Shown here in pieces: positions 43,152 through 54,133 of a stretch of DNA of 64,000 nt (the stretch's first letter is position 1; the number at the start of each line of letters is the position of its first letter). Below the pieces are notes generated by a model. It did not search any database, was not told the DNA's origin, and was given only the letters and a program-made list of their open reading frames with translations. Source of the DNA: Stenotrophomonas nitritireducens (GTDB lineage: Bacteria; Pseudomonadota; Gammaproteobacteria; Xanthomonadales; Xanthomonadaceae); contig NZ_CP016756.1 of NCBI RefSeq assembly GCF_001700965.1, forward strand, positions 2,966,501 to 3,030,500, read 5' to 3'. The translations under genes were made by a program, and so were the position numbers.

Positions 43152-43202
43152 TATCGATGGTCCAGCGCCTGCACAGTTGTGCGGGCCAACTAGGGAACAA
43201 CC

Positions 43203-44090
43203 ATGACGCAACGTAAAGGCATCATCCTGGCCGGAGGCTCTGGCACGCGGCTGTATCCGATCACCAAGGGCGTCAGCAAACAATTGCTGCCGGTCTACGA
43301 CAAGCCCATGATCTATTACCCGCTCAGCGTGCTGATGCTGGCGGGCATCCGTGAAGTACTGATCATCAATACGCCGCATGAACAGGCTTTGTTCCAACAG
43401 CTGCTGGGTGATGGTTCGCAGTGGGGAATGGACATTCAGTATGCGGTACAGGCCAGCCCGGACGGTTTGGCACAGGCGTATCTGATCGGCCGTGAATTCG
43501 TCGGTGGCAAGCCCAGCTGCCTGGTGCTCGGTGACAATATTTTCCACGGCACGGGCTTGCGCGAAGTGCTCAAGCGCGCCGATGCGCGTGACGATGGAGC
43601 GACGGTGTTCGGCTACTGGGTCAATGACCCGGAGCGCTACGGCGTGGCCGAGTTTGGCAAGGATGGCAAGGTTGTTGGGTTGGTGGAAAAGCCTGCCGAA
43701 CCGCGCTCCAACTATGCGGTGACCGGCCTGTATTTCTATGACGGTAATGCCAGTGACTATGCGGCTGCATTGAAGCCCTCGCCGCGCGGCGAGTTGGAGA
43801 TCACTGATCTCAATCAGGTGTACCTGAACGAAGGTAAATTGCAGCTCGAGGCACTTGGTCGTGGCTACGCTTGGTTGGATACAGGTACGCACCAGTCCTT
43901 GCTGGAGGCTTCCAACTTCATCGAAACCATCCAGACCCGTCAGGGTTTGCAGGTTTGCTGCCCTGAGGAAATTGCCTATGGCCAGGGTTGGATATCTGCG
44001 GAGCAGCTTGAAGCATTGGCTGCGCCGTTATCCAAGAATGGCTATGGACAGTATTTGCAGAAGCTCCTGCAGCGCGGTGTTGTTCCGTGA
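43203..44090 (+). CDS. rmlA: Glucose-1-phosphate thymidylyltransferase
   Basis: Encodes 295 residues. The nucleotidyltransferase signature [25 protein letters not shown] is split across the N-terminus, with the lysine of [11 protein letters not shown] and [24 protein letters not shown] and LEKP-like [10 protein letters not shown]. It makes dTDP-glucose from glucose-1-phosphate and dTTP. The stop overlaps the GTG start of rmlC. Confidence 0.96.
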   Translation: MTQRKGIILAGGSGTRLYPITKGVSKQLLPVYDKPMIYYPLSVLMLAGIREVLIINTPHEQALFQQLLGDGSQWGMDIQYAVQASPDGLAQAYLIGREFVGGKPSCLVLGDNIFHGTGLREVLKRADARDDGATVFGYWVNDPERYGVAEFGKDGKVVGLVEKPAEPRSNYAVTGLYFYDGNASDYAAALKPSPRGELEITDLNQVYLNEGKLQLEALGRGYAWLDTGTHQSLLEASNFIETIQTRQGLQVCCPEEIAYGQGWISAEQLEALAAPLSKNGYGQYLQKLLQRGVVP

Positions 44091-44644
44091 AAGTAATAAA
44101 AACCACCATACCCGGGTGCGCCGTCATAGAGCCTGCGGTGTTTGGCGATGCACGGGGCTTTTTTTTTGAAACCTGGAACGCTGAGCGCTTTGCTGCCCTC
44201 GGTCTGCCAGGCAACTTCGTGCAGAGCAATGTCTCTGCTTCAAGTAAGGGCGTGTTGCGCGGCCTGCACTACCAGTGGCCCCGCCCGCAGGGCAAGCTGG
44301 TCAGTGTGCTGGAAGGCGAGGTGTATGACGTGGCGGTGGATATCCGCCGTGGCTCGCCTACCTTCGGTCGCTGGGAAGCTGTCATCCTGAGTGCGGAGAA
44401 CAAGCGCCAGTTCTGGATACCCGAAGGTTTTGCGCACGGCTTTGCCGTGCTTTCGGAGCGCGCGCTATTCAACTATTTGTGCACGGACGTCTATGTAAAA
44501 GAAGCGGATGCAGGCATTCGCTGGAACGATGCCGACATCGCAGTGGATTGGCCAATCAGCGCTCCGATCTTGTCGGGTAAGGACGAAACAGCGCCTTTCC
44601 TGAAAGACATCGCCGAAGACCGTCTGCCGGTCTACGTGCCATGA
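44087..44644 (+). CDS. rmlC: dTDP-4-dehydrorhamnose 3,5-epimerase
   Basis: Encodes 185 residues with the cupin marks [54 protein letters not shown] and [16 protein letters not shown], with His and Asp catalytic residues retained. GTG start within the GTGA overlap with rmlA; ATGA overlap with rmlD. Confidence 0.96.
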   Translation: MKVIKTTIPGCAVIEPAVFGDARGFFFETWNAERFAALGLPGNFVQSNVSASSKGVLRGLHYQWPRPQGKLVSVLEGEVYDVAVDIRRGSPTFGRWEAVILSAENKRQFWIPEGFAHGFAVLSERALFNYLCTDVYVKEADAGIRWNDADIAVDWPISAPILSGKDETAPFLKDIAEDRLPVYVP

Positions 44645-45540
44645 CCGTATTGGTCTTTGGCGGCAACGGGCAAGTGGGCCGGGAGCTGCTGCGGGCACTG
44701 GCTCCACTGGGCCCCGTCATTGCCACCACGCGCAGTGGAACGCTGGCGGATGGCAGTGCTTGCGAGGTGGCGGATTTCGATTCGCCTGAAGGCCTGCCGA
44801 CCTTGCTGGATCGGCTGCAGCCTTCGGTGGTCGTCAACGCTGCCGCCTATACCGCCGTCGACAAGGCCGAACAGGAGCCCGAAGCGGCGTTCCGGGCCAA
44901 TGCCCAGGCGCCGGGCGTGATCGCTCAATGGTGTGCAGCTCACAATGTACCCATGGTGCATTACTCCACGGACTATGTATTCGATGGGCAGGGCACTGCG
45001 GCTTATGCTGAAGACCATGCCACGGCACCGTTGGGCGTGTATGGCAGCAGCAAGCGTGACGGCGAAGAGGCGGTACGCGCAGCCGGCGGCCGGCACCTTA
45101 TCTTCCGTACCGCGTGGGTGTATGCCTCGCACGGCGGCAACTTCCTGCGCACGATGCTGCGGGTAGGCGCTGAACGCGATGAACTGCGGGTGGTGGCCGA
45201 CCAGTTGGGCACGCCGACACCGGCAGCCTTGATCGCCGATGTGACTGCGCAGGCTTTGCAACACCCGGGGCAGTTGTCCGGCACCTGGCATTTGACGGCA
45301 TCGGGGCAAACCAGTTGGCATGGTTTTGCCGAGGCGATTTTCGCCGAGGCAGTCGCTGCAGGTGTATTGGCGAAGGCCCCGAGCGTGCAGGCAATCTCAA
45401 GCGCGGAATACCCGACACCGGCCAAGCGCCCGGCCTGGTCGGTACTGGACAATCGCAAGCTGCAGAAGGATTTTGGCATCACCCTGCCGGCTTGGCGCGA
45501 GGGCCTGCGTCACGTGATCGCTGAGATCGCCAACGCCTGA
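44641..45540 (+). CDS. rmlD: dTDP-4-dehydrorhamnose reductase
   Basis: Encodes 299 residues. NAD(P)-binding VLVFGGNGQVGRELL, NAAAYTAVDKAEQEPE, STDYVFDGQG and YGSSKRDGEEAV (Tyr and Lys) are the RmlD motifs. It makes dTDP-L-rhamnose, completing the four-gene pathway rmlBACD. It ends before a strong bidirectional terminator that separates it from the convergent xanB. Confidence 0.95.
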   Translation: MTVLVFGGNGQVGRELLRALAPLGPVIATTRSGTLADGSACEVADFDSPEGLPTLLDRLQPSVVVNAAAYTAVDKAEQEPEAAFRANAQAPGVIAQWCAAHNVPMVHYSTDYVFDGQGTAAYAEDHATAPLGVYGSSKRDGEEAVRAAGGRHLIFRTAWVYASHGGNFLRTMLRVGAERDELRVVADQLGTPTPAALIADVTAQALQHPGQLSGTWHLTASGQTSWHGFAEAIFAEAVAAGVLAKAPSVQAISSAEYPTPAKRPAWSVLDNRKLQKDFGITLPAWREGLRHVIAEIANA

Positions 45541-45589
45541 GCTGTGCTCATGCGCATGGCGATGGATCATCATGCCGGCGCCGAGATGG

Positions 45590-45620
45590 AAAAAACCCCG
45601 GGGATGCCCGGGGTTTTTTC
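45590..45620. terminator. Bidirectional terminator between rmlD and xanB
   Basis: A palindrome of aaaaaaccccgggg / ccccggggtttttt type, with A and T tails on both sides, lies between the two convergent stop codons. It can end transcripts from either direction. Confidence 0.93.
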
Positions 45621-45640
45621 TGTGCGGCCTGCTCGTTATC

Positions 45641-47044
45641 TCAGGTGCGACCGTAGGTATCCTCGAAGCGCACGATATCGTCTTCGCCGAGATAGCTGCC
45701 GGATTGCACCTCGATCAGCTCCAGCGGCAGCTTGCCCGGGTTGCGCAGACGGTGGGTGACACCGAGCGGAATATAGGTGCTCTGGTTCTCTGTCAGTAGC
45801 AGCACTTCATCGCCGCGCGTGACCTCGGCGGTGCCGCTGACCACGATCCAGTGCTCTGCGCGGTGATGGTGCATCTGCAGGCTCAGGGTGCCGCCGGGTT
45901 TGACTGTGATGCGCTTCACCTGGAAGCGTTCGCCGTGGTCGATCGAATCGTAGGCGCCCCATGGGCGATAGACCTTGCGATGCCAGGTGGCTTCGCTGCG
46001 GCCATCGGCCTTCAGTCGCGCCACGACGTCCTTTACTTCCTGCATGCGGTCGGACTTTCCGACCAGCACCGCATCGTCGGTCTCGACCACGATCACGTCA
46101 TCCAGGCCCACCATCGCAATCAGGCGTTCGCCATACGCGAAGGTGTCGTGGCAGTCGATGGCAATGACATCGCCGCGATGCGCGTTGCCGTTGGCGTCCT
46201 GTTCGGAGACATCGCGCAGCGCGGTCCACGAGCCGACATCGCTCCAGCCGGCATCCAGCGGCACCACGGCAGCGTCGGCGGTCTTTTCCATCACCGCGTA
46301 ATCGATCGAATCCGATGGGCTGGCCTTGAAGGCCTCCGCATCCAGGCGGATGAAGTCGCTTTCGCGTCGTGCCTTTTCCCACGAAGCGCGGCAGGCAGCC
46401 AGGATCTGCGGCTGCAGGCGTTCCAGCTCCTGCAGGTAACGCGAGGCGCGGAACAGGAACATGCCGCTGTTCCAGTAGTACTCGCCCGAGGCCACATAGG
46501 CCTGTGCGGTAGCCAAGTCGGGCTTTTCGACGAAACGCTCGATGGCCCGTGCACCGTCACCGGGCGTAGCCTTGATGTAGCCATAGCCGGTTTCCGGCGC
46601 AGTTGGCTGGATGCCGAAGGTAACCAGCTTGCCCTGTTCGGCGATATCCGCCGCGTCCATGATGGCGCTGTGGAAATGCCCCACATGACGAATCAAATGG
46701 TCTGAAGGCAGCACCAGCAGCAGCGGGTCTGCGCCGTCGCGGCAGGCTTCCAATGCAGCGGCAGCAATGGCCGGTGCGGTATTGCGGCCGACCGGCTCCA
46801 GCAGGATCGCCGACGGTGTGGTCCCCACCTGCTGCAGTTGCTCGGCGGCAACGAACCGGTGCGCCTCGTTGGCCACCACGATCGGTGCCTGCGTGGCGAC
46901 ATCGGCCACCCGCAACCAAGTGGACTGCAGCATGCTGTGCTCGCTGGCCAACTGCAGGAACTGCTTGGGATAGGCCTCACGTGAAAGTGGCCACAGGCGC
47001 GTGCCGGAACCACCGGAAAGGATGACGGGCAGGATCTGGCTCAT
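45641..47044 (-). CDS. xanB: Mannose-1-phosphate guanylyltransferase / mannose-6-phosphate isomerase
   Basis: Encodes 467 residues. The N-terminal nucleotidyltransferase has PVILSGGSGTRLWPLSREAYPKQ in overlapping parts, LEPVGRNTAPAIAAAA, FVEKPD and WNSGMFLFRA. The C-terminal type II isomerase/cupin has RPWGAYDSIDHGERFQVKRI, PGGTLSLQMHHHRAEHW and STYIPLGVTHRL. It makes GDP-mannose for LPS and exopolysaccharide and also isomerises mannose-6-phosphate. xanA lies 8 bases upstream, so xanAB form an operon. Confidence 0.95.
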   Translation of the reverse strand: MSQILPVILSGGSGTRLWPLSREAYPKQFLQLASEHSMLQSTWLRVADVATQAPIVVANEAHRFVAAEQLQQVGTTPSAILLEPVGRNTAPAIAAAALEACRDGADPLLLVLPSDHLIRHVGHFHSAIMDAADIAEQGKLVTFGIQPTAPETGYGYIKATPGDGARAIERFVEKPDLATAQAYVASGEYYWNSGMFLFRASRYLQELERLQPQILAACRASWEKARRESDFIRLDAEAFKASPSDSIDYAVMEKTADAAVVPLDAGWSDVGSWTALRDVSEQDANGNAHRGDVIAIDCHDTFAYGERLIAMVGLDDVIVVETDDAVLVGKSDRMQEVKDVVARLKADGRSEATWHRKVYRPWGAYDSIDHGERFQVKRITVKPGGTLSLQMHHHRAEHWIVVSGTAEVTRGDEVLLLTENQSTYIPLGVTHRLRNPGKLPLELIEVQSGSYLGEDDIVRFEDTYGRT

Positions 47045-47052
47045 GGCGTTTC

Positions 47053-48399
47053 TCAGGCGGTGATCAAGGTGGAGATTTCAGCAGTGCGGTCTGCCAGCAA
47101 GGCTGCATCACCCCGGGTTTCAACGTTCAAGCGCAGCAACGGCTCGGTGTTGGAACTGCGCAGGTTGAAGCGCCAGTTGCCGAAGTCGGCGCTGATTCCG
47201 TCGGTATGGTCTAGTGCCGGCGACTGCGCGGCGAAGTGTGCCATTACCCGGGCGACGGCCGCCTTGGCATCGGCAACCTTGAAATTGATTTCGCCGCTGC
47301 ACGGGAAGCGCGCCATGCGGTCTTCGACCAACTCGGCCAATGACAGGCCGCTGCTGGACACCTGTGCGGCAATCAACAGCCACGGGATCATCCCGGAATC
47401 GGCATAGGCGAATTCCCGGAAGTAATGGTGCGCGCTCATTTCGCCGCCATAGACGGCGTTCTCGGCGCGCATTTTTTCCTTGATGAAGGCGTGGCCGCTC
47501 TTGCACAGCACTGGCTCGCCACCGGCCGATTCGACCATCTCGACCGTGTTCCAGGTCAGGCGCGGATCGTGGATGATCTTGCCGCCGGGGTTGCGGGCGA
47601 GGATGGCCTGGGCCAGCAGACCGACCAAGTAATAGCCTTCAATGAAGCGACCGTTGTGGTCGAAGAAGAAGCAGCGGTCGAAGTCGCCATCCCAGGCGAT
47701 GCCGAAGTCGGCACCATGCTCGCGCACGGCCTTGGCGGTGACGTCGCGGTTTTCCGGCAACAGCGGGTTGGGGATGCCGTTGGGGAAGCTGCCATCGGGT
47801 TCGTGGCAGATACGCACGAATTCCAGCGGAAGATGCGGCGCGAGCAGGTCGACAATGGCGCCGGCACCACCGTTGCCGGCGTTGACCACCAGCTTCAGCG
47901 GCTTGAGCTGGCTGGCATCGATGTAGCTGAGCAGGTGCTGGATGTAGGCGCTCTTGTCGTGCTGCTCGCTCTGGCCGGTGCGCGCGGGCTGCGGCAGCGA
48001 GTCATCGGCGGCGACGGCATCTGAAATGGTGAACAGGCCGGTGTCCGAGCTGATCGGACGCGCTTGTTCGCGCACCAGCTTCATGCCGTTGTAGTCCATC
48101 GGGTTGTGGCTGGCGGTGACCATCACGCCGCCAGCGGCCTGCAGATGGCCGGTCTGGAAATAGACTTCCTCGGTGCCGCACAGGCCGATGTCGATGACCT
48201 CGCGGCCCTGTCCGCGCAGACCCGCAGCCAATGCCTCCTGCAGCGCAGGGCTGGTCAGGCGCACGTCATGGCCCAGCACCACGGGCCCGGCGCCGAGCTC
48301 GGCGGCCAGTGCCTTGCCGATCTTGCGGGCCATGTCTTCATTGAGCTCTTCGGGCACACGGCCACGGATGTCATAGGCCTTGAACGCGGGGAGGGGCAT
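47053..48399 (-). CDS. xanA: Phosphomannomutase / phosphoglucomutase
   Basis: Encodes 448 residues. [17 protein letters not shown] at the start, the phosphoserine loop [15 protein letters not shown], the metal loop [12 protein letters not shown], sugar loop [13 protein letters not shown] and the C-terminal phosphate loop [15 protein letters not shown] are all present. It interconverts mannose- and glucose-6-phosphate with the 1-phosphates, feeding both xanB and rmlA. First gene of xanAB. Confidence 0.95.
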   Translation of the reverse strand: MPLPAFKAYDIRGRVPEELNEDMARKIGKALAAELGAGPVVLGHDVRLTSPALQEALAAGLRGQGREVIDIGLCGTEEVYFQTGHLQAAGGVMVTASHNPMDYNGMKLVREQARPISSDTGLFTISDAVAADDSLPQPARTGQSEQHDKSAYIQHLLSYIDASQLKPLKLVVNAGNGGAGAIVDLLAPHLPLEFVRICHEPDGSFPNGIPNPLLPENRDVTAKAVREHGADFGIAWDGDFDRCFFFDHNGRFIEGYYLVGLLAQAILARNPGGKIIHDPRLTWNTVEMVESAGGEPVLCKSGHAFIKEKMRAENAVYGGEMSAHHYFREFAYADSGMIPWLLIAAQVSSSGLSLAELVEDRMARFPCSGEINFKVADAKAAVARVMAHFAAQSPALDHTDGISADFGNWRFNLRSSNTEPLLRLNVETRGDAALLADRTAEISTLITA

Positions 48400-48573
48400 G
48401 CATGCATCCTGCTGGGTGGAAGATTGCCTAGTTTAGTCGGGTACGCGCTCCGAGGCTGTCTGCCCGCTGGATGGAAATTCCAAGGAGCCGTATGCGCTGG
48501 CCGAAAGTCCAAGGGGGCCGTCACCGCAGTATGGCTAGAATATGGCCATCTTCAGTACTGTGAGCGTGATGCG

Positions 48574-49308
48574 ATGAGCGATCTCTCCTCTTTGGCCCGG
48601 CAACGCGGCAAGGTCTTTGCCAGCGCTGCTGATGCCCTGGCTGGCATTGTGGCCGACGGGCAAACCCTTGCCGTAGGTGGCTTTGGCCTGTGTGGCATCC
48701 CCGAGGCACTGATTGCCGCGCTGCGCGACAGCGGGGTCAAGGGCCTGACCGCGATCTCCAACAACGCCGGCGTGGATGGCTTTGGCCTGGGCCAGCTGCT
48801 GGAAACCCGCCAGATCAAGAAGATGATTTCGTCCTATGTGGGCGAGAACAAGGAGTTCGAGCGGCAGTACCTGGCCGGTGAACTGGAGCTGGAATTCAAC
48901 CCGCAGGGCACCCTGGCCGAGCGTCTGCGCGCCGGCGGTGCTGGTATTCCCGCGTTCTTCACCGCCACCGGCTACGGCACCATCGTTGCCGAAGGCAAGG
49001 AAACCCGCGAGATCGACGGCAAGCACTATGTGCTGGAAACCGCGCTGAAGGCTGATGTGTCGCTGGTCAAGGCGTGGAAGGCTGACGAAGCCGGCAACCT
49101 GCTGTTCCGCAAGACCGCACGCAACTTCAACCCCGCCTGCGCCATGGCCGGCAAGGTCTGCGTGGTGGAGGTGGAAGAGATCGTGCCGGTGGGCGCCATC
49201 GATCCGGATCAGGTCCACCTGCCGGGCATCTACGTCGATCGCATCGTATTGAACGCAACGCCGGAGAAGCGCATCGAACAGCGCACCGTGCGTCAGGAGG
49301 GGAACTGA
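48574..49308 (+). CDS. scoA: Succinyl-CoA:3-ketoacid CoA-transferase subunit A
   Basis: Encodes 244 residues: [73 protein letters not shown] and [13 protein letters not shown] are the family I CoA-transferase alpha blocks. It activates acetoacetate with succinyl-CoA, which would use the acetoacetate released by the fumarylacetoacetate hydrolase. The start at 48574 gives the normal length; the open frame continues far upstream antisense to xanA and is not coding there. Confidence 0.94.
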   Translation: MSDLSSLARQRGKVFASAADALAGIVADGQTLAVGGFGLCGIPEALIAALRDSGVKGLTAISNNAGVDGFGLGQLLETRQIKKMISSYVGENKEFERQYLAGELELEFNPQGTLAERLRAGGAGIPAFFTATGYGTIVAEGKETREIDGKHYVLETALKADVSLVKAWKADEAGNLLFRKTARNFNPACAMAGKVCVVEVEEIVPVGAIDPDQVHLPGIYVDRIVLNATPEKRIEQRTVRQEGN

Positions 49309-49309
49309 G

Positions 49310-49939
49310 ATGGCCTGGACCCGTGACGAAATGGCACAGCGCGCCGCGCGCGAGCTGACCGATGGTGCCTACGTGAATCTGGGCATCGGCCTGCCGACCC
49401 TGGTGGCCAACCACATTCCGGAAGGTGTGGATGTATGGCTGCAGTCGGAGAACGGCCTGCTTGGCATCGGCCCGTTCCCGACCGAGGCTGAGGTGGACGC
49501 CGACCTGATCAATGCCGGCAAGCAGACTGTCACCGCGCGTGCCGGTGCCAGCTACTTCGGCAGCCATGATTCGTTCGCGATGATCCGCGGCGGCCATATC
49601 AACCTGGCCATCCTCGGCGCCATGCAGGTGACTGACAAGGGCGACCTGGCCAACTGGATGGTGCCCGGCAAGATGGTCAAGGGCATGGGCGGCGCGATGG
49701 ATTTGGTTGCCGGCGTGCAGCGCGTGGTGGTGCTGATGGAGCACACCGCCAAGAACGGCGAGCACAAGATCCTGCCCGACTGCACCTTGCCGCTGACCGG
49801 CGTGGGCGTGGTCGACCGCATCATCACCGATCTGGCGATCTTCGATGTCGGCGCCGATGGCCTGGTGCTGGTGGAAGCCGCGCCGGGTGTCAGTGATGAC
49901 GAGTTGAAGGAAAAGACCGGCGTTGCGTTCCGGCGTTAA
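49310..49939 (+). CDS. scoB: Succinyl-CoA:3-ketoacid CoA-transferase subunit B
   Basis: Encodes 209 residues. [19 protein letters not shown] and the catalytic glutamate in [14 protein letters not shown] are diagnostic, followed by [20 protein letters not shown] and [14 protein letters not shown]. It is one base after scoA and forms the heteromeric enzyme. Its stop codon overlaps the stop codon of the convergent RgpF-HAD gene. Confidence 0.95.
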   Translation: MAWTRDEMAQRAARELTDGAYVNLGIGLPTLVANHIPEGVDVWLQSENGLLGIGPFPTEAEVDADLINAGKQTVTARAGASYFGSHDSFAMIRGGHINLAILGAMQVTDKGDLANWMVPGKMVKGMGGAMDLVAGVQRVVVLMEHTAKNGEHKILPDCTLPLTGVGVVDRIITDLAIFDVGADGLVLVEAAPGVSDDELKEKTGVAFRR

Positions 49940-52761
49940 TTGATGGAATTCCCGGCCGCTGCAACCTTGCCGCGGCCGGTGAAGCTGTCGTCGGTGGCCA
50001 GTTGTCGGAGTGTTTCATCGGCATCCCAGCGGCCGTTGGCCACGCATTGCAGTGGAACCTGAATGCCAGCGGCGTCCAGCTCGATATCAGCGATGTACTC
50101 ACCGAGCATCGCACCAACGTCATCTATGAATGCCAGCGCGCCCTGATGGGTGCGCTGCAACGATTGCAGACCCTGTGCGTCCAGTTCGACAGGGCCAAAG
50201 CGTGGCTGGATGGACGCATTTCCATCCGTTCCAAAGCCGTTGAACTGCCCGGCGGGTGCGCCCAGCAAGGCCTCCAGCAACAAGTCATGGGACAGGATCG
50301 GTGAGGTTGTCTCCTCGCCGCCTTGGCGACCATCGAAGTAGCGGGCCTGTGCCCAGTTACCGTCCTGCAGTTGGCTGGCCCGTGAACGAAGGGCCATGTA
50401 GTAGCCGCCAAGCGGCTGTTGGCGCAAGCGGGAGAGGTTGCGCTGGATCGTCCCTGCGTAGCCTATGTCAACCACCATGGATGACTGGGTGTTGCCAAAC
50501 GTGGACCAATAGGTCAGGTAATCGGCGCGCGCCTGCGCGGCGCGGGCAAGCAATGCCGGCAGCGCGGGCTGCAGCCATTCGGCAATGGTGGTCGCCATTT
50601 CTGGTAGGAATACGGCGCGATCGAGCAGATCCGGGAGAACGCTGGCGACCGCTTCGACAGCGGTATCGCCGCCGCGCGCTTGCAGCAGTTGGCATAGGGT
50701 GCCGTTGAAGGTGCCTTCCAACATCAGGTTCACGTCATCGGCGCGATGCATGGCTGGCAGTGCCGTGGCACGGCGTGAAGCAAGGAAATAGTGGGCATGC
50801 AGCTGCCTGGCGGTCGGATGGAACGGTTGCAGGCGTTCGAAGGCCTGGTGCAGAAGATGCCCCTCGCGGCTGAGAAAAAGCAGGCTGTCCACGCCTTGTT
50901 GTGTCGTTGTCCGCAGCATCGTCAGCAGGAAGTCGAGCAACAAGGGGCCAAGCGCTGCGTAACCCAGATTTTCGGCATCCAGTTGCAGGCGCCCGCGCAA
51001 CCGTTGTGGCTGGGAATCGAGCAGGAAGGCGAAACGGTTCACCAAGAGCCCGCGCCAAAGCTGTTCAGGCCAGGGCGCGCGCGCGCCTTCGGGATGGCGG
51101 AGCGCTCGTAGTGCGGGGATGACATCCAGCAGGGCGGCTGGGCGCAGGACGTGCACGGGAGTTAGTAGGTTGGCCAATTGCGGCAATTGCACGTCGGCTT
51201 GCTCGTTGTCACCAACGTGCAACCAGCGGGCAATATTGATGCCTTCACGACGCGCCAGTTCTGGCCAGCTGCACAGCTGGTCCTTGCGCAGACCGGTCTC
51301 GCATGAGACGCGCCAGGTGGGGAGTGCGGCGACCACTATGTCAGGCAAGACCTGCTTCAGCTGCGCGGTATCCAGATACATGTCAGACAGAGCGAATCTG
51401 GGGATGGGATTCACTTGCATCAGTGCATTCACTACACCCAGCCGAGGACGCAGTTGGCGGCGCTCGTGCTCCAGCTCCGTGGCCATCAGACGTTCCGCCA
51501 CCGCGATGGACATACCGAGCTGGCGCGCCAACTGCTGGTAAATCTCCGTCAGCGTGGGGTCGCGTTGCAATGCATTGCGTTGCGAAGCCTCAGCGTCGCA
51601 ACGAAGACGGACAAATTCGTTAACGCCGTGCTCGCGCTCCATGCGCCATGCCAGATAGACGCGTGACGCGTCCGGCGTCAGGAACGGGCGCACCGCCAGT
51701 GTGTCGAACACATCGAAACTGACAGTAGAGGCCTGCAGTGCCGAAAGTCGGAGCCGCTGACCGATATCAAGGGCCAGCGCGTCGTGCACATTGCGTAGGC
51801 CCTCCGTTGTCAGTGTCAGGCCTCCGTCGGTGGGCAGGATGCCCAGCCAGTATCCCTGGTGACGTGCAACCTGGCTGAACATCCGTTCCGTTGCATGTTG
51901 CAGGGTGCCGTCCACTTGTCCTTGTTCAGGTGGAAAGTCATGCGTTTGCAGGTGCAGATCGAACAAGGGACGCAGAGCGTCCACGCGCGCCCAGAACATC
52001 GAGCCGGCGGGATAATCAAGGTAGCGGCCGTGCTCCAAGGCGATCCCCAAACGTGCGGCAAGGGCATCGCATGCGGGGCCGTTGCTGAGGAACGTGTGCC
52101 CCCATAGCGGCATTTCTTCGTAGCTTTCTGGGTAAACAAGGCCAAGCGTTGGACTGGCCTGCAACGTTCCGAGTATCCAGGCGACCCGTTCGGTGGAGCC
52201 GAACAGTGAGTCCAGCAGGTAGCGGCGCCATCGGCTTTGCTCACCGCCGGTATAAAGCGACTTCTTGGTATGAACGTGACAGATAACATCCAGCGCGAGG
52301 ACCTCGTCATGGAAGTCCACCAGTAGCGGTGCGATGTCGCGCCCTCGGTTTTCGACGATCTTGACGGAGAGCTGCTGCACGTTCGGCAGTTGCTTCATGC
52401 GGGCCTGCACTTGCTCGGCCGCGACAGCGTCGACGACGGACACCAGCAGGGTGAATGGGACAGGGATGTGCTGCAACGACTGCGCGAACTCATCAATGAG
52501 ATCGGGATAGAAGATGTGTGCCATCACGCCCACACGCAGGTCCAACGCGGCCAGCGGGACCGGAGCGGGTAACGGGGTTTCGTCGAGCGTATCAGCGACC
52601 ATCGTGCGCACCGCGCTGGCCGAATGCAGCCGATCGACCACGCCGCGGATTCCCATAGCAGCCGTGATCTTCATTGCCCTGCGGATCACCGAGAATAGCC
52701 CTCCGACGCCTCCGCCATGCTGTTGGATGGAGCGGCGTGCTGCCTGTAGGTAGCGATTCAT
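49936..52761 (-). CDS. RgpF-HAD multidomain polysaccharide protein
   Basis: Encodes 941 residues. Residues about 75-330 match the rhamnan-synthesis protein F family ([46 protein letters not shown] [35 protein letters not shown]). Residues about 345-545 form a HAD hydrolase: [13 protein letters not shown] with the nucleophile Asp, [10 protein letters not shown] and [12 protein letters not shown]. The rest, from about 600, has [18 protein letters not shown] and [19 protein letters not shown] and belongs to no family I can name, although similar C-terminal regions follow HAD domains in other surface-glycan proteins. It may help build a rhamnose-containing glycan. No neighbouring glycan gene is on the same strand. 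ATG at 52761 preferred over GTG at 52767. Confidence 0.8.
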   Translation of the reverse strand: MNRYLQAARRSIQQHGGGVGGLFSVIRRAMKITAAMGIRGVVDRLHSASAVRTMVADTLDETPLPAPVPLAALDLRVGVMAHIFYPDLIDEFAQSLQHIPVPFTLLVSVVDAVAAEQVQARMKQLPNVQQLSVKIVENRGRDIAPLLVDFHDEVLALDVICHVHTKKSLYTGGEQSRWRRYLLDSLFGSTERVAWILGTLQASPTLGLVYPESYEEMPLWGHTFLSNGPACDALAARLGIALEHGRYLDYPAGSMFWARVDALRPLFDLHLQTHDFPPEQGQVDGTLQHATERMFSQVARHQGYWLGILPTDGGLTLTTEGLRNVHDALALDIGQRLRLSALQASTVSFDVFDTLAVRPFLTPDASRVYLAWRMEREHGVNEFVRLRCDAEASQRNALQRDPTLTEIYQQLARQLGMSIAVAERLMATELEHERRQLRPRLGVVNALMQVNPIPRFALSDMYLDTAQLKQVLPDIVVAALPTWRVSCETGLRKDQLCSWPELARREGINIARWLHVGDNEQADVQLPQLANLLTPVHVLRPAALLDVIPALRALRHPEGARAPWPEQLWRGLLVNRFAFLLDSQPQRLRGRLQLDAENLGYAALGPLLLDFLLTMLRTTTQQGVDSLLFLSREGHLLHQAFERLQPFHPTARQLHAHYFLASRRATALPAMHRADDVNLMLEGTFNGTLCQLLQARGGDTAVEAVASVLPDLLDRAVFLPEMATTIAEWLQPALPALLARAAQARADYLTYWSTFGNTQSSMVVDIGYAGTIQRNLSRLRQQPLGGYYMALRSRASQLQDGNWAQARYFDGRQGGEETTSPILSHDLLLEALLGAPAGQFNGFGTDGNASIQPRFGPVELDAQGLQSLQRTHQGALAFIDDVGAMLGEYIADIELDAAGIQVPLQCVANGRWDADETLRQLATDDSFTGRGKVAAAGNSIN

Positions 52762-52929
52762 GCGCACGATTGTCCGCTGTCCGCATAGGGAAACAAGCTC
52801 CGGTAGCGGACGTGGTTGGGTTGTGTGGGCATGTGTCTTCCGGGGAAATCAGGGCTGACGGACGACCATTTTCAGGATTCATGCTGCAACGGGCAAATGC
52901 GGAGCGCATTTGAGTGTTAGCGTGCGCCG

Positions 52930-53532
52930 ATGCTGACACTTGCTCCGCCAGAGTTCGACATCCATCACCAATCCGCCTGGCTGCCCGCAGCACAGGCGGA
53001 TGCCTTGTTGCTGGCCTTGCATACGCAGGTGTCTTGGGAGGTTCACCGCATCCGCATGTTCGGGCGCTGGCTGGATTCGCCGCGGCTGAGCTGCTGGATG
53101 GGGGATGCGGATGCGCATTACCGCTATTCGGGGGCGGACTTCATTCCGCACCCTTGGGCGCCGGCTGTGCAGGAAGTGCGTGAGTTGCTTCAGCAGGCCT
53201 GTGATACCCGCTTCAACAGCGTGCTGCTGAACCGCTACCGCGATGGCCGCGACAGCATGGGCTGGCATAGCGATGACGAGCCCGAACTGGGGCCGACGCC
53301 GCTGATCGCTTCACTGAGCCTGGGCGCTGAGCGCCGCTTTCTACTGCGTCGCCGCGATGATCCCGCACGCAAGCTCGAATACCGGCTCGGCCATGGCGAT
53401 CTGTTGCTGATGCGCGGGGATTGCCAGCGCGATTACCAGCATGCGCTGCCCAAGACCGCGCGGGTGTCGGGCGAGCGCATCAACCTTACTTTCCGCCAGA
53501 TCGCTGCTGTGCCGCGTCGCGCTGGCCGTTGA
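52930..53532 (+). CDS. alkB: AlkB-like 2-oxoglutarate/Fe(II) dioxygenase
   Basis: Encodes 200 residues. The iron ligands are HxD in GWHSDDEPEL and a later His in YQHALPKT; the 2-oxoglutarate arginines are in GERINLTFRQ. RFNSVLLNRYRDGRDSMGWH and SLGAERRFLLRRRD are typical of the AlkB/ALKBH2-3 type. It should reverse alkyl damage on DNA or RNA bases. Its last 47 bases overlap the convergent lipoprotein gene. Confidence 0.92.
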   Translation: MLTLAPPEFDIHHQSAWLPAAQADALLLALHTQVSWEVHRIRMFGRWLDSPRLSCWMGDADAHYRYSGADFIPHPWAPAVQEVRELLQQACDTRFNSVLLNRYRDGRDSMGWHSDDEPELGPTPLIASLSLGAERRFLLRRRDDPARKLEYRLGHGDLLLMRGDCQRDYQHALPKTARVSGERINLTFRQIAAVPRRAGR

Positions 53533-54133
53533 GCAGGGTCCAGCCAATCAGCACGGTGGTGGTCTTGCCCAGTGCCGTTTCAAAGGCGCTGGCGACGCTG
53601 CCGATCTCGGTGGAGGTGGCCGGCTCGGTGACGACGAAGGTGCGTGCGGCGACCACGCGCTGGTCCAAGCTGTGGATCAACTTGGCGTTCAGTTCGATGG
53701 TAGCCGCCGGCAGCTCGCCGCCGCGGTAGTCCGACTCGAAACGGCGCAGGTCGGTGGTCAGCTTGTAATCGGAGCGGATGCCGGTGGCGATGCGCGCAAC
53801 CGCATCGATCCGCCCGGAATCCTCAAAGCCGCGCAGAAGAGTGTCTTCCAGGATATCGGTGGCCGGCTGCGACCAGGTGGCACCGCGGTAAACCTCCAGC
53901 TCCCCCGGCGTCGGCCGCACGTTGATGCGTGGGCTGTCGATCAGGCGCGCCGCGCTGGGTTTGGCGATGGCCAGCTGCCAGTTGACCTGCGGCCATGCCG
54001 GATCGGCCTGTACCCGTACCTGTGGCGCATAAATGGTGGTGGATTGGCGGTCGCCACCGGCCAGCACCGAACAGCCGGCCAGAGCCAGCAGGCAGGCGGG
54101 GGCAAGCAGTTTGATCAGGGGGATGCGCTTCAT
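53486..54133 (-). CDS. ABC-transport auxiliary lipoprotein of an MCE system (PqiC-like)
   Basis: Encodes 215 residues. A lipoprotein signal with lipobox LAGC (Cys at residue 21) is followed by QSTTIYAPQVRV, YRGATWSQPATDILEDTLLRGFEDSG, RSDYKLTTDLRRFESDY and a C-terminal AFETALGKTTTVLIGW, as in the ABC-type transport auxiliary lipoprotein family. It probably sits at the outer membrane and works with the MlaD-like protein. The start overlaps the mlaD stop by ATGA. Its 3' end overlaps alkB by 47 bases on the other strand. Confidence 0.88.
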   Translation of the reverse strand: MKRIPLIKLLAPACLLALAGCSVLAGGDRQSTTIYAPQVRVQADPAWPQVNWQLAIAKPSAARLIDSPRINVRPTPGELEVYRGATWSQPATDILEDTLLRGFEDSGRIDAVARIATGIRSDYKLTTDLRRFESDYRGGELPAATIELNAKLIHSLDQRVVAARTFVVTEPATSTEIGSVASAFETALGKTTTVLIGWTLLNGQRDAAQQRSGGK

